Source: Thauera chlorobenzoica
Lineage (GTDB): Bacteria > Pseudomonadota > Gammaproteobacteria > Burkholderiales > Rhodocyclaceae
DNA length: 64,000 bases
Direction of reading: 5' to 3'
Assembly (NCBI RefSeq): GCF_001922305.1
Contig: NZ_CP018839.1
Span: forward strand, 2,728,001-2,792,000
The notes under the pieces were generated by a model. That model searched no databases, was not told the origin of the DNA, and saw only the letters and a program-made list of their open reading frames with translations. Positions 40,830-52,130 of this stretch are shown here, one piece after another (the first letter of the stretch is position 1; each line of letters opens with the position of its first letter). The position numbers and the translations under genes were made by a program.

Positions 40830-43800
40830 ATGAGTCATTTTCTCGATCGCCTGAGGTTTTTCGACAAGGTCAAAGACACCTTCTCGAACGGGCATGGCAT
40901 CGTCACCAATGAAGACCGCAACTGGGAGGATGCCTACCGCAACCGCTGGCGCCATGACAAGGTGGTGCGCTCCACCCACGGTGTGAACTGCACCGGCGGT
41001 TGTTCGTGGAAGATCTTCGTGAAGAACGGCCTGGTGTCGTTCGAGATGCAGCAGACCGATTACCCGCGCACCCGTGAGGACCTCCCCAACCACGAACCGC
41101 GTGGCTGCCAGCGTGGCGCCTCGTTCTCGTGGTACCTGTATTCGCCGCACCGCATCAAGCACCCGATGATCCGCGGTCGCCTGCTCGATCTGTATCGTGC
41201 CGAGCGCAAGGCGGGCCGCGACCCGGTCGAGGCCTGGGAAGCGATCCAGAAGGATCCGGCCAAGCGCGACAAGTACGTGCACGTGCGCGGCCTGGGCGGC
41301 TTCGTGCGCACGAGCTGGGACGAGGTCACCGAGATCGTCGCCGCGGCCAACGTGTACACGATCAAGAAGTGGGGCCCGGACCGCATCTACGGCTTCTCGC
41401 CGATTCCGGCGATGTCGATGATTTCCTACGCTGCCGGCGCACGTTACCTGTCGCTGATCGGCGGCGCCTGTGGCTCGTTCTACGACTGGTACTGCGACCT
41501 GCCGGCGGCATCGCCCCAGGTCTGGGGCGAGCAGACCGACGTGCCGGAAGCGGCTGACTGGTACAACTCGACCTACCTGATCATCACCGGCGCGAACCTG
41601 CCGATGACCCGTACCCCGGACGCCCACTTCGCCACCGAAGTGCGCTACAAGGGCGCCAAGATCGTGTCGATGGCCCCGGACTACGCGGAATACGTGAAGT
41701 TCGCCGACCTGTGGATGCCGGTCAAGCAGGGCACCGACGCCGCCGCCTTCCTGGCGATGGGCCACGTCGCGCTGAAAGAGTTCTACATCAACAAGCAGGA
41801 CCCGTACTTCCAGGAATACGCGCGCAAGTACACCGACCTGCCGATGCAGGTCGTCCTGCGCAAGCACGGCGAAGGCTACGTCAGCGACCGCAACCTGCGC
41901 GCCTCCGACTTCGACGGCAGCCTCGGCGAAGCCAACAACCCCGAGTGGAAGACCATCGTCTTCGACAAGAAGAGCGGCCGCTATATTGCGCCCAACGGCT
42001 CGATCGGTTTCCGCTGGGGTGAGGAAGGCAAGTGGAACCTGCTCGAGAAGGCCGGTGCCGAGCAGGGCGAGACCGAAGCCGAACTGTCGTGCATCGACAG
42101 CCGTGACGAGGTCGTCTCGGTGGGCTTCCCGCACTTCGTGCCGGGCGAGAAGGAACTGCTGTACCGCAACGTGCCGGTGCGTCGCCTGAAGCTGGCGAGC
42201 GGCGAAGAAGTGTTCGTCACCTCGGTGTTCGACATGCAGATCGCCCAGTACGGTATCGACCGCGGCCTCGGTGGCGGCAACGTCGCCAAGTCCTACGACG
42301 ACGCCAGCGTCGCCTACACCCCGGCCTGGGCGGCGAAGCAGACCGGCGTCAAGGCCGCCGACCTCGAGCGTACCGGCCGCGAGTTCGCCGACAACGCTTC
42401 GAAGACCAAGGGCAGGTCCATGGTCATCATGGGCGCGGCGATCAACCACTGGTACCACAACGATCTTGCCTACCGCTCGATCATGAACCTGCTGCACATG
42501 TGCGGTTGCGTCGGTCAGACCGGCGGTGGCTGGGCGCACTACGTGGGTCAGGAAAAGCTGCGCCCGCAGGCCGGCTGGGCGCCGATCGCGTTCGCTCTCG
42601 ACTGGCAGCGTCCGCCGCGCCACATGAACTCGACCTCCTACTGGTATTTCCACACCGACCAGTGGCGCTACGAGACCATCAACGCCGACGAGCTGCTGTC
42701 GCCGGCCGGCCCGAACCGCAACAAGGGTTCGTCGCTCGCCGACTACAACGTCAAGGCGGTGCGCATGGGCTGGCTGCCCTCGGCGCCGCACTTCAACCGC
42801 AACCCGATGGAGCTCGCCGCCGAAGCCGAGCGCGCCGGCGCCAGCGACGAGGCGAGCGTGTCGAAGTATGTCGTCGATCAGCTCAAGTCGGGCAAGCTCG
42901 ATGTCGCCTTCGCCGACCCGGATGCCGAGGAAAACTGGCCGCGCAACCTGATCGTGTGGCGCGCCAACCTCATTGGCACCTCGGCCAAGGGCCACGAGTA
43001 CTTCCTCAAGCACCTCCTCGGCGCCCAGAACGGCGTCATGCAGGAAGGCGGCGCCGGCAACAACTGCAAGGAAGTGAAGTGGCACGAGCACGGCCCCACC
43101 GGCAAGCTCGACCTGATGGTGGATATCAACTTCCGCCTGAACTCGACCGGCGCCTACTCCGACATCATCCTGCCGACGGCGACCTGGTACGAGAAGAACG
43201 ACCTCAACACCACCGACATGCACCCGTTCATCCACCCGCTGGGTGAGGCGGTGACCCCGGGCTGGGAGTCGAAGTCCGACTGGCAGATCTTCCGCACCCT
43301 GGCGAAGACCTTCACCGGCCTTGCGGCCAAGCACCTGGGCACCCGCAAGGACATCGTCGCGCTGCCGATGCAGCACGACTCGGCACAGGAACTGGCCACG
43401 CCGATGGGGGTGGGCAAGGACTGGAAGCACGGCGAGTGCGAGCCGATCCCGGGCAAGACGATGCCGCTGATCAAGCTGGTGGAGCGCGATTACAGCCAGA
43501 TCTACAACAAGTACATCGCGCTCGGCCCGCTGATGGTCAAGCTCGGCAACAACGTCAAGGGCATCGACTGGGATACCACCCAGGAGTACGAAGAGCTCAA
43601 GAAGTGCAACTACCCGGTGCAGGTTGAGGGTGTCTCGAAGGGCATGCCTTCGCTCGAAGAAGACATCTACGTCTGCGACTCGGTGATGCGCATGGCGCCG
43701 GAGACCAACGGCGAAGTGGCGCACAAGTCGTGGAGTGCGCTGTCGAAGAAGACCGGCATCGACCACCACCACCTGTACGCCGGCCGTCACGAGGACAAGA

Positions 43801-44585
43801 TCACCTTCCGCGACATCGTCGCCCAGCCGCGCAAGATCATCACCGCGCCGACCTGGTCGGGGATCGAGTCCGAGACCGTGTCCTACACCGCCGGGTACAC
43901 CAACATCCACGAGCACATCCCGTTCCGTACCCTGACCGGCCGTGCCCACTTCTACCAGGACCACGAGTGGTTCCTCGACTTCGGCGAAGGCTTCTGCGCC
44001 TACAAGCCGCCGGTCGACCTGAAGGCGCACGAGATGGTGCCCGACAGCGTGAAGAAGAAGCCGCACCTGACCCTGTCGTGGATCACCCCGCACTCCAAGT
44101 GGGGCATCCACTCCAGCTACCAGGACAACCTGCGCATGCTCAACCTGTTCCGCGGCGGCCCGTACGTCTGGCTGTCCGAGGACGAGGCGGCGAGCATCGG
44201 CATCAAGGACAACGACTGGGTCGAGGCGATCAACGGCAACGGTGCGACGGTGTGCCGTGCGGTGGTGTCGCAGCGCATTCCGCGCGGCATGGCGATCATG
44301 TACCACGCCCAGGAAAAGAACGTGAACGTGCCCGGCTCGAACACCACCGGCAAGCGTGGCGGCATCCTGAACTCGGTGACCCGCGTCATCGTCAAGCCGA
44401 CCAACATGGTCGGCGGCTATGCGCAACTGTCCTACAGCTTCAACTACTACGGCACCGTCGGTTGCCAGCGTGACGAAGTCGTGGTGATCCACAAGATCGA
44501 GGACCAGGACATCGACTGGCTGGAGCGTCCGCTGACGCCTGAACGCGAAGCCCAGCGCAACCCGGTGGGTATCGGCAAGAAATAA
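40830..44585 (+). CDS. narG: respiratory nitrate reductase, alpha subunit
   Basis: A 1251-residue Mo-bisMGD catalytic subunit reducing nitrate to nitrite on the cytoplasmic face of the membrane. The unusual HxxxC cluster ligand set of NarG is visible: His50, Cys54, Cys58 (HGVNCTGGCSW) and Cys93 (RGCQRG). That cluster is the FS0 [4Fe-4S] centre. The protein lacks a Tat signal, as is normal for NarG. Molybdopterin-binding segments such as YNSTYLIITGANLPMTRTPDAHF and the C-terminal molydop-binding domain (GVGWYAQL-like NMVGGYAQLSYSFNYYGTVG) are complete. AAGGAG precedes the ATG. It heads narGHJI. Confidence 0.98.
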   Translation: MSHFLDRLRFFDKVKDTFSNGHGIVTNEDRNWEDAYRNRWRHDKVVRSTHGVNCTGGCSWKIFVKNGLVSFEMQQTDYPRTREDLPNHEPRGCQRGASFSWYLYSPHRIKHPMIRGRLLDLYRAERKAGRDPVEAWEAIQKDPAKRDKYVHVRGLGGFVRTSWDEVTEIVAAANVYTIKKWGPDRIYGFSPIPAMSMISYAAGARYLSLIGGACGSFYDWYCDLPAASPQVWGEQTDVPEAADWYNSTYLIITGANLPMTRTPDAHFATEVRYKGAKIVSMAPDYAEYVKFADLWMPVKQGTDAAAFLAMGHVALKEFYINKQDPYFQEYARKYTDLPMQVVLRKHGEGYVSDRNLRASDFDGSLGEANNPEWKTIVFDKKSGRYIAPNGSIGFRWGEEGKWNLLEKAGAEQGETEAELSCIDSRDEVVSVGFPHFVPGEKELLYRNVPVRRLKLASGEEVFVTSVFDMQIAQYGIDRGLGGGNVAKSYDDASVAYTPAWAAKQTGVKAADLERTGREFADNASKTKGRSMVIMGAAINHWYHNDLAYRSIMNLLHMCGCVGQTGGGWAHYVGQEKLRPQAGWAPIAFALDWQRPPRHMNSTSYWYFHTDQWRYETINADELLSPAGPNRNKGSSLADYNVKAVRMGWLPSAPHFNRNPMELAAEAERAGASDEASVSKYVVDQLKSGKLDVAFADPDAEENWPRNLIVWRANLIGTSAKGHEYFLKHLLGAQNGVMQEGGAGNNCKEVKWHEHGPTGKLDLMVDINFRLNSTGAYSDIILPTATWYEKNDLNTTDMHPFIHPLGEAVTPGWESKSDWQIFRTLAKTFTGLAAKHLGTRKDIVALPMQHDSAQELATPMGVGKDWKHGECEPIPGKTMPLIKLVERDYSQIYNKYIALGPLMVKLGNNVKGIDWDTTQEYEELKKCNYPVQVEGVSKGMPSLEEDIYVCDSVMRMAPETNGEVAHKSWSALSKKTGIDHHHLYAGRHEDKITFRDIVAQPRKIITAPTWSGIESETVSYTAGYTNIHEHIPFRTLTGRAHFYQDHEWFLDFGEGFCAYKPPVDLKAHEMVPDSVKKKPHLTLSWITPHSKWGIHSSYQDNLRMLNLFRGGPYVWLSEDEAASIGIKDNDWVEAINGNGATVCRAVVSQRIPRGMAIMYHAQEKNVNVPGSNTTGKRGGILNSVTRVIVKPTNMVGGYAQLSYSFNYYGTVGCQRDEVVVIHKIEDQDIDWLERPLTPEREAQRNPVGIGKK

Positions 44586-44723
44586 GGAGCAAGGGTCGAG
44601 GTGCGGCGGGGACGCCCCGCTGCACCCCCCTCCGGGAATCCGCAAACGTAAGAGCTTTCGGGTGGGATCGGGCAGTCACGGGAATCCCGGCTGCCGGATG
44701 CTCGCCCCAGACTGGAGAAACAC

Positions 44724-46292
<1,569 letters not shown>

Positions 46293-46308
46293 AAAAGGAG
46301 TTGCAGCG

Positions 46309-46857
46309 ATGCAAACCTACAAACTGCTGGCCGTACTGCTCGACTATCCGGGCGGCGAGATCATCGATGACCTGCGCAGCGCCGCCGCCGAGAAGGGCGG
46401 TGCGCTCGGGCTGGTCGAGTCGATCGACCGCGATCGGCTGTTTTCGGCCGGTGAGCATGCGCGTATCGCGGGCTTCATCGATTGGGCACTGGCCCAGGAT
46501 CAGACCGAGCTCGAGGGCAGCTACGTCAAGACCTTCGATCTGACCCCCGAGCACAGCCTGCATCTGACCCACCATGTTTTCGGCGACGACAAGAACCGTG
46601 GTCCGGCGCTGATCGACCTGTCGGAGTACTACAAGTCGTTCGGTCTGCAGCACGACGAGCACGAAATTCCCGATTATCTGCCGATGATGCTGGAGTTCGT
46701 CTCGCAACTCGAGGAAACCGAGGCGCGGGTCTTCCTGACCGACGCCGTCAAGGTCTTCAACGTGCTGGCGTCCAACCTGGAAAAGGCGGAGAGCCCGTAC
46801 GCCGCGCTCGTCCGCGTCATCGAAAACCACAGCTCGCTCGCCAAACTGGCAGCCTGA
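46309..46857 (+). CDS. narJ: nitrate reductase molybdenum cofactor assembly chaperone
   Basis: A 182-residue NarJ (TorD/NarJ family), a cytoplasmic chaperone that binds apo-NarG and promotes cofactor insertion before membrane docking. Typical features are the start MQTYKLLAVLLDYPGGE, the acidic LTPEHSLHLTHHVFGDDKNRGPALIDL signature and an all-helical C-terminus. ATG 46309 is chosen because AAGGAG lies just upstream; the longer frame would overlap the end of narH. It is not part of the final enzyme. narI follows after 10 bp. Confidence 0.96.
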   Translation: MQTYKLLAVLLDYPGGEIIDDLRSAAAEKGGALGLVESIDRDRLFSAGEHARIAGFIDWALAQDQTELEGSYVKTFDLTPEHSLHLTHHVFGDDKNRGPALIDLSEYYKSFGLQHDEHEIPDYLPMMLEFVSQLEETEARVFLTDAVKVFNVLASNLEKAESPYAALVRVIENHSSLAKLAA

Positions 46858-46867
46858 GGAGAGCAAC

Positions 46868-47572
46868 ATGTCTTTGACCAAACTGATTTTCGGGGTCTAT
46901 CCCTATATCTGTCTGACCGTGTTCGTGATCGGCAGCTGGATCCGTTACGACAACGAGCAATACACCTGGAAGACCGACTCGTCGATGCTGCTGTCGAAGT
47001 CGGGCATGCTGGTGGCGAGCAACCTGTTCCACGTCGGCATCCTGATGATCTTCCTTGGCCACTTCGCCGGTCTGGTGCTGCCGCACGGCCTGTGGCTGGC
47101 GCTCGGCGTGTCCGACCTGACCCACCAGTGGATCGCGATCTGGGCCGGCCTGGTGTTCGGTACGATGTGCCTGCTCGGCGGCAGCTTCCTGTGGTATCGC
47201 CGCATGTACAACCCGCGCATCCGTCTCAACAGCCGCCGCAGCGACGTGTTCGTGATCACCTGGCTGATGATCACCCTGATCCTGGGGCTGAGCACGATTC
47301 CGTTCTCGATCGGTCATGCCAACAATGGTGATCCGGCGGTGATGCTGGCGCTGGCCGAGTGGGTCAAGAGCGTGCTGCTGCTGAACCCGCAGCCCGAGCT
47401 GATGGAGGTGGTCGATCCGATCTTCCGCGCCCACATCTTCTTCGGCATGACGGTGTTCCTGGTCTTCCCCTTCACCCGCCTGGTGCACATCCTGACCGCG
47501 CCGTTCAACTATCTGGGTCGCGCCTACCAGATCGTCCGGACCAAGCGTCGCGTCGAAGCACGTCAGTCCTGA
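46868..47572 (+). CDS. narI: respiratory nitrate reductase, gamma subunit (cytochrome b)
   Basis: A 234-residue integral membrane diheme cytochrome b that oxidises quinol and anchors NarGH. Five membrane helices are predicted. The expected heme ligands are present: His55 and His65 in NLFHVGILMIFLGHFAGL, and His189 and His207 in RAHIFFGMTVFLVFPFTRLVHILTAP. Length is typical. GAGGAGAG precedes the ATG. A strong hairpin just after the gene separates the structural operon from narXL. Confidence 0.97.
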   Translation: MSLTKLIFGVYPYICLTVFVIGSWIRYDNEQYTWKTDSSMLLSKSGMLVASNLFHVGILMIFLGHFAGLVLPHGLWLALGVSDLTHQWIAIWAGLVFGTMCLLGGSFLWYRRMYNPRIRLNSRRSDVFVITWLMITLILGLSTIPFSIGHANNGDPAVMLALAEWVKSVLLLNPQPELMEVVDPIFRAHIFFGMTVFLVFPFTRLVHILTAPFNYLGRAYQIVRTKRRVEARQS

Positions 47573-47588
47573 CCTTCCGCGCAGGCAG

Positions 47589-47630
47589 GGCAAGGCGCGC
47601 GGCGGATTTACCGTCGCGCGTCTTGCCTTT
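47589..47630 (+). terminator. 17-bp hairpin after narI
   Basis: Arms 47589-47605 and 47611-47627 pair throughout, allowing two G-U pairs, with a 5-nt ATTTA loop followed by TTT. It lies 17 bp after narI and 31 bp before narX, so it may terminate narGHJI mRNA or reduce read-through into narXL. Confidence 0.75.
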
Positions 47631-47657
47631 CGGGCTGTTTGGCCCTAGCTTGCGCGA

Positions 47658-49631
47658 ATGAATTCGACTCAATCTACTTTGATGTTGCTGCGCGGCTCCG
47701 GGCTGTCGGTCAAGATTACGGCGATCCTGCTCGGTTTCTTCCTGGCCGCGCTGACCGCAATCGGACTGACGCTGTTTATTTCCTGGCACCTGGAAGGGGC
47801 CGCGGCGGCGATCAACGACGCGGGCAGCCTGCGCATGCGCATGTACCGGCTCGCCCACCATCTGGCCCGCACCGACGAGCTCGGCCAGATCCCTTCGGCG
47901 ACGTTTGCCGTCGACCTCCGGCAGCGGGTGGACGAATTCGAAAACGTACTCGTCAATCTGCGCGCAGGCGACCCCAAACGCCCGCTCTTCCTGCCCCGGG
48001 ACGACGGCATCCCGGAGGATGTCGAGCGTTTGTACGAAGACTGGCGGAAGCGCCTGCGCCCGATCCTCGAGGATGTCGTGAATACGCCGACACCGGCGAT
48101 GCTTCACGCGAAGGCGCTTGACTTCGACGCCCAGGTCGCGGCCGCGGTGGCCACGATCGATGACATCGTGCTGCGCATGGAACACAGCTACGGGCGCAAC
48201 ACCAACATCCTGCGCGCGTCCCAGGTGGGGCTTGTGGTGCTGGCGGTGATCGGCACTTTCGTGCTGCTGCGCTTTTTCTTCCTGACCGTGATCCGGCCGC
48301 TTTACGAACTCCAGGTGGGCGTCAAGCGGATGGAAAAAGAAGATTTCGATGCGCGCGTGCCGGTGCTCGCCAATGATGAATTCGGCGAATTGTCCGTGGG
48401 CTTCAACCAGATGGCGGCACACCTCCAGGACCTCTATGCCACGCTCGAAGAGCGTGTGGATGCGAAGACGCGGAGCCTCGAAAGCCGGAATCGCGAGCTC
48501 AGGATCCTGTACGACATCGTCGGTTTCCTGCGTGAGCCCAACGACGTCGATTCCTTGTGCCGAGGCTTCCTCGAGCGCGTGCAGAAAACCATGGGAGCGA
48601 CCGCGGGTTCGGCGCGCCTGCTCGATCTGGAGTCGCGCAATCTGTGCATGATCGTGCACGATGGCCTTGCGGATGATTTTCTCGACCGCGAGGAAGTGCT
48701 CGCGTGCGGCGAGTGCGCCTGCGGAGAAGTGGTGCAGGGGGGGCGTTCGTTGGCGCTGGATGTGCGTGAGGGAAGCCTCGACCTGACGCGCGACGCGTGC
48801 GCCCGCGCTGGGTTTCAGACCGTCTCGGCAACGTCGATCACGGCCAACAAGCGCCCGCTGGGGGTGTTCAACCTGTTTTTCGCGACCCCGACCTCGATCA
48901 GCGAACAGGATTCGCAGCTGCTCGAAACCCTCGGGCAGCAGCTGGGTATCGCGATCGAGAACCAGCGCCTTCATGCGCGTGAGCGCGAACTGGCGGTCTC
49001 CGAAGAGCGCAACCTGCTCGCACGCGAACTGCACGACTCGATCGCCCAGGGGCTGGCCTTCCTCAACCTGCAGGTGCAGATGCTGGAGCGCGCGCTGGCC
49101 GAAGACAAGGAACAGGATGTCCGCAATACGGTCGACATGTTGCGGCGCGGCATCCAGGAGAGCTACGAGGATGTGCGGGAACTGCTGGTGCACTTCCGCA
49201 CCCGCGTCGAGCAGCAGGATCTGGATGCCGCGATCGCGGCGGCGCTGAGGCGGCTCGCCGAACAAACCGGCGTTGCCACCGATCTCGAGGTCCAGGGCGA
49301 TGGTGCGCCGCTCGACCCCGAAGCCGAGACCCAGGTTCTGTACATCGTCCAGGAAGCGCTGTCCAATGTGCGCAAACACGCCAATGCGAGCTCGGTGTCG
49401 GTCAGCCTGCGTCGCGGGCGGCACGGGCTGTCGGTGACGGTGCGCGATGACGGGGTCGGCTTCGTCGAAGGGCAGGCGGTCAATGATGGTGGTGAAGCCC
49501 ATATTGGCCTGCAGATCATGCGCGAGCGCGCGCTGCGGATCGGCGGCCACTTTGCCGTGCGCTCGTCGCCGGGGCGCGGAACCGAGCTGCGGCTGCAGCT
49601 GCCCAGGACCAACAACAAGGTAGCAGCATGA
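47658..49631 (+). CDS. narX: nitrate/nitrite sensor histidine kinase
   Basis: 657 residues. Two membrane helices (about 19-43 and 190-212) enclose a periplasmic sensor with the nitrate-binding P-box (INDAGSLRMRMYRLA, residues 52-66). Then come HAMP (about 212-265), a GAF-like central region containing a Cys-rich CGECACGE typical of NarX/NarQ, and a HisKA_3/HATPase_c kinase with ARELHDSIAQGLAFL (His459). Nitrate binding should trigger phosphorylation of NarL. Its stop overlaps the narL start by ATGA, so the pair is translationally coupled. It is located downstream of narI instead of upstream of narK as in E. coli. Confidence 0.95.
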   Translation: MNSTQSTLMLLRGSGLSVKITAILLGFFLAALTAIGLTLFISWHLEGAAAAINDAGSLRMRMYRLAHHLARTDELGQIPSATFAVDLRQRVDEFENVLVNLRAGDPKRPLFLPRDDGIPEDVERLYEDWRKRLRPILEDVVNTPTPAMLHAKALDFDAQVAAAVATIDDIVLRMEHSYGRNTNILRASQVGLVVLAVIGTFVLLRFFFLTVIRPLYELQVGVKRMEKEDFDARVPVLANDEFGELSVGFNQMAAHLQDLYATLEERVDAKTRSLESRNRELRILYDIVGFLREPNDVDSLCRGFLERVQKTMGATAGSARLLDLESRNLCMIVHDGLADDFLDREEVLACGECACGEVVQGGRSLALDVREGSLDLTRDACARAGFQTVSATSITANKRPLGVFNLFFATPTSISEQDSQLLETLGQQLGIAIENQRLHARERELAVSEERNLLARELHDSIAQGLAFLNLQVQMLERALAEDKEQDVRNTVDMLRRGIQESYEDVRELLVHFRTRVEQQDLDAAIAAALRRLAEQTGVATDLEVQGDGAPLDPEAETQVLYIVQEALSNVRKHANASSVSVSLRRGRHGLSVTVRDDGVGFVEGQAVNDGGEAHIGLQIMRERALRIGGHFAVRSSPGRGTELRLQLPRTNNKVAA

Positions 49632-50353
49632 AGGCAAGCGCGATTCGTGTCCTCCTGGTCGATGACCATACGCTTTTTCGCAGCGGGATCCGCTCGTTGC
49701 TGCAGAGCTACCCGGAATTCGAGGTGGTGGGCGAAGCGGGCGATGGCCGTGAAGGCATCCACCTGGCCGCGCAGTTCCGGCCCGAAGTCGTGCTGCTCGA
49801 TCTGAACATGCCCGGTCTGTCGGGGTGCGAGACGGCACGGCTGATCCTCGAGGAATCGCCCGAATCACGGGTGCTGATGCTGACCGTGTCCGAAGATGCC
49901 GACGACCTGATCGATACCCTGCGTGTCGGCGCCTGCGGCTATCTGCTGAAGAACATCCAGGCCGAGACACTGGTGTCCGCGATCAATACCGCGGCTCAGG
50001 GAGAATCGGTGGTGTCGCCACAGATGATGGGCAAGCTGCTCAACGGAGTGCGCGGCGCCGTCGCTCAGGAGCCGCGAGGGAGCGCGCGGATCGGGCGCAT
50101 TGCTGCGGGCGCAGCGCAAGCGGCGGGGGTCGAAGGCGGGGATCTCGACAAGCTGTCGCCGCGCGAACGTGAAATCCTGCAGTACGTCGCCCGCGGTCAG
50201 AGCAACAAGGAAATCGCCCGTGCCCTCGACGTGGCTGAAAGCACGGTCAAGATCCACGTTCAGAACATGCTGCGCAAGCTCAATCTGAGCAGCCGGGTGC
50301 AGGCTGCCGTCTATGCGGTGGAAAACGGACTGGCGCAAACCCCCGATCTCTGA
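49628..50353 (+). CDS. narL: nitrate/nitrite response regulator NarL
   Basis: 241 residues: an N-terminal receiver (Asp58 in VVLLDLNMPGLSG, acidic pair VDDH near 11-13) and a C-terminal LuxR/GerE helix-turn-helix (LSPREREILQYVARGQSNKEIARALDVAESTVKIHVQNML). The linker of about 50 residues (Ala/Gly-rich) is longer than in E. coli NarL. Phosphorylated NarL should activate the nitrate reductase operon upstream. The gene overlaps narX by 4 bp. It converges on the marR-type gene with a 55-bp gap that holds no T-tailed hairpin. Confidence 0.95.
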   Translation: MKASAIRVLLVDDHTLFRSGIRSLLQSYPEFEVVGEAGDGREGIHLAAQFRPEVVLLDLNMPGLSGCETARLILEESPESRVLMLTVSEDADDLIDTLRVGACGYLLKNIQAETLVSAINTAAQGESVVSPQMMGKLLNGVRGAVAQEPRGSARIGRIAAGAAQAAGVEGGDLDKLSPREREILQYVARGQSNKEIARALDVAESTVKIHVQNMLRKLNLSSRVQAAVYAVENGLAQTPDL

Positions 50354-50408
50354 CGGCTCCCGCCCGCTCTGCGCGTGGCTGCAGTGCGCAACCCCGGCGC
50401 ACGGGCAT

Positions 50409-50816
50409 TCAACGCAAGTGCGTGACCACTTCGTGAAACACGCCTTCGAGTTCCTTCAGCTCCTGGCGGTGACGATCGGCAATGCGGGCGACCAGAGCCT
50501 CTCCGGCCGTGGTCAGGTGCACTTCGACCGCGCGGCGATCTTCACGCCCCGGCCGGCGTTCCACCAGGCCAAGCTTTTCACAGCGGGAAATGAGTGACAC
50601 CACGCCGTGCTGGTGCGCCTGCAGGCGCTCGGCCAGTTCCCCGACCTGAGCCCAATCGCGGCCGGGAAAGCCCTTGATCTGCAGCAGCAGCAGATACTGC
50701 AGGTTGGTGATGCCGTGGCGGCGGGTCAGCAGTTCGGAAAAACGCAGGAACTTGCGCAACTGATAGCGAAAGTCGGCGAGCGTTTCGAATTCTGCTTTTT
50801 CGAGTGGAATTTCCAT
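50409..50816 (-). CDS. MarR-family transcription regulator
   Basis: 135 residues forming one winged helix-turn-helix of the MarR type: recognition region VGELAERLQAHQHGVVSLISRCEKLGLVERR, then the DR-containing wing PGREDRRAVEVHLTTAG. MarR dimers usually repress a neighbouring gene and release DNA on binding a small ligand. The divergent Yip1-like membrane gene, 160 bp away, is the obvious candidate target, although no operator palindrome stood out. It is not obviously tied to the nitrate genes. Confidence 0.9.
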   Translation of the reverse strand: MEIPLEKAEFETLADFRYQLRKFLRFSELLTRRHGITNLQYLLLLQIKGFPGRDWAQVGELAERLQAHQHGVVSLISRCEKLGLVERRPGREDRRAVEVHLTTAGEALVARIADRHRQELKELEGVFHEVVTHLR

Positions 50817-50976
50817 GATGTCGAAATTTTAATCGTAGGGGGCCGGCTTGCGAAGCCGTCCTTGCATTTACATGGGTGAAGTCTAATATCAGAGTGTGAT
50901 GTATCTATCTTGGGCGGTGCCTTACCGGGTTTCCGGCGGTACACCAAGAGCCGATTGGCGCAAGGAGGGCGTGATC

Positions 50977-51549
50977 ATGAACCTGATGCAATTTCCGCAG
51001 ATGCTGGTTTCAACTCACGCCGGCTGGGACGAGATCGAGCGTCGCCGGCCGGAGATGGGCACGATGTTCCTGCGCCTGGTGCTGCCGCTGTCCCTGCTGC
51101 CGCCGCTGATGATCCTGTACGCATCCACCGGCGTCGGTGCGAGCGTGTTTCCCGATGCCAGCCATGAAAACTGGCTGCTGGCGGCGATGCTTTTTTTTGT
51201 CGTCGAGCATCTTAGCGTCCCCCTGATGGCCGGATCGATCCGCGAGGCCGCGATCGCCAAGGGGGCAAGCGGTAATCTGCATGATGCCTACATGGTGGCG
51301 TCGATCTCTCCGGTGCCGCTGTGGCTGTCGTCGCTGGCGCTGTTTTTCGACCAGCCCTGGCTGGTGGTGATGTTCGCGCTGCTGGCACTGGCGGCATCGG
51401 GGGTGTTGGTTCATCACGGGGTCCGGCGTCTGCTGCGGGTGCGCGAGGACGTCGATGCCACCGATATGGCGGTGCAGGTGACCAGCCTCGGTGTGCTGGC
51501 GTGGCTGCTGCTGCTTGCCGTCGGTGTGCTGCCGTTGTGGCTGCTGTAA
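50977..51549 (+). CDS. Yip1-domain inner-membrane protein
   Basis: 190 residues with about five membrane segments in the pattern of the bacterial YIP1/DUF1282 family (start MNLMQFPQMLVSTHAGWDEIERRRP, then FLRLVLPLSLLPPLMILYAS and later helices). The family has no established bacterial function. ATG 50977 is chosen because GGAGG lies 8-10 nt upstream, though a longer in-frame start exists at 50896. The stop is only 3 bp from the convergent smpB stop, with no terminator between them, so the two transcripts must overlap at their 3' ends. Confidence 0.8.
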   Translation: MNLMQFPQMLVSTHAGWDEIERRRPEMGTMFLRLVLPLSLLPPLMILYASTGVGASVFPDASHENWLLAAMLFFVVEHLSVPLMAGSIREAAIAKGASGNLHDAYMVASISPVPLWLSSLALFFDQPWLVVMFALLALAASGVLVHHGVRRLLRVREDVDATDMAVQVTSLGVLAWLLLLAVGVLPLWLL

Positions 51550-51552
51550 GGC

Positions 51553-51999
51553 TCAGGCCTTGACCCGCATCAGGCGCTGCTTTTCGCGCTCCCAGTCCTT
51601 TTTCTTCTCGTCTTCGCGCTTGTCGTGCAGCTTCTTGCCCTTGGCAAGCCCGATCTCCAGCTTGATGCGGCCCTTGACGTAGTGCAGGTCGAGCGGGACC
51701 AGGGTATAGCCCGCCCGTTCGACCTTGCCGATCAGGCGGGCAATTTCCTTTTTGTGTAGCAACAGCTTGCGGGTTCGCGTCGGATCGTGGCTGACATGGC
51801 TCGATGCCGTGGCCAGTGGCGTGATGTGCATGCCGAACAGGAAAATTTCCTCGTTGCGGATGATGACGTAGGATTCCTTGATGTTCGCACGGCCGGCGCG
51901 GATGGCCTTGACCTCCCAGCCCTCGAGGACGATGCCGGCTTCGTGCCTTCCCTCGATGGAGTAGTCGTGGTGGGCCTTGCGGTTCTCGATGATGCTCAT
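51553..51999 (-). CDS. smpB: SsrA-binding protein SmpB
   Basis: A 148-residue trans-translation factor that delivers tmRNA to stalled ribosomes. Family motifs are complete: the N-terminal [35 protein letters not shown], the [10 protein letters not shown] segment, and the basic C-terminal tail [23 protein letters not shown] that reaches into the ribosomal decoding site. ATG 51999 gives the standard start; upstream in-frame codons lack homology. It is divergent from ratA. The 131-bp intergenic has TAGAAT (52058-52063) and, on the other strand, TAAAAT near 52070 as possible -10 elements. The tmRNA gene itself is not seen here. Confidence 0.97.
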   Translation of the reverse strand: MSIIENRKAHHDYSIEGRHEAGIVLEGWEVKAIRAGRANIKESYVIIRNEEIFLFGMHITPLATASSHVSHDPTRTRKLLLHKKEIARLIGKVERAGYTLVPLDLHYVKGRIKLEIGLAKGKKLHDKREDEKKKDWEREKQRLMRVKA

Positions 52000-52130
52000 G
52001 ATGTGGAAATCCTTCGGACGCGGTGCGTGCCCTGCGGACGGGCATGCCTGCATGCGGTAGAATCGCGCATTTTAACAGCTCGGATGCGCCCTCGTTCTGT
52101 CCGATGCACACACCGCTCGACGATTGTTTC

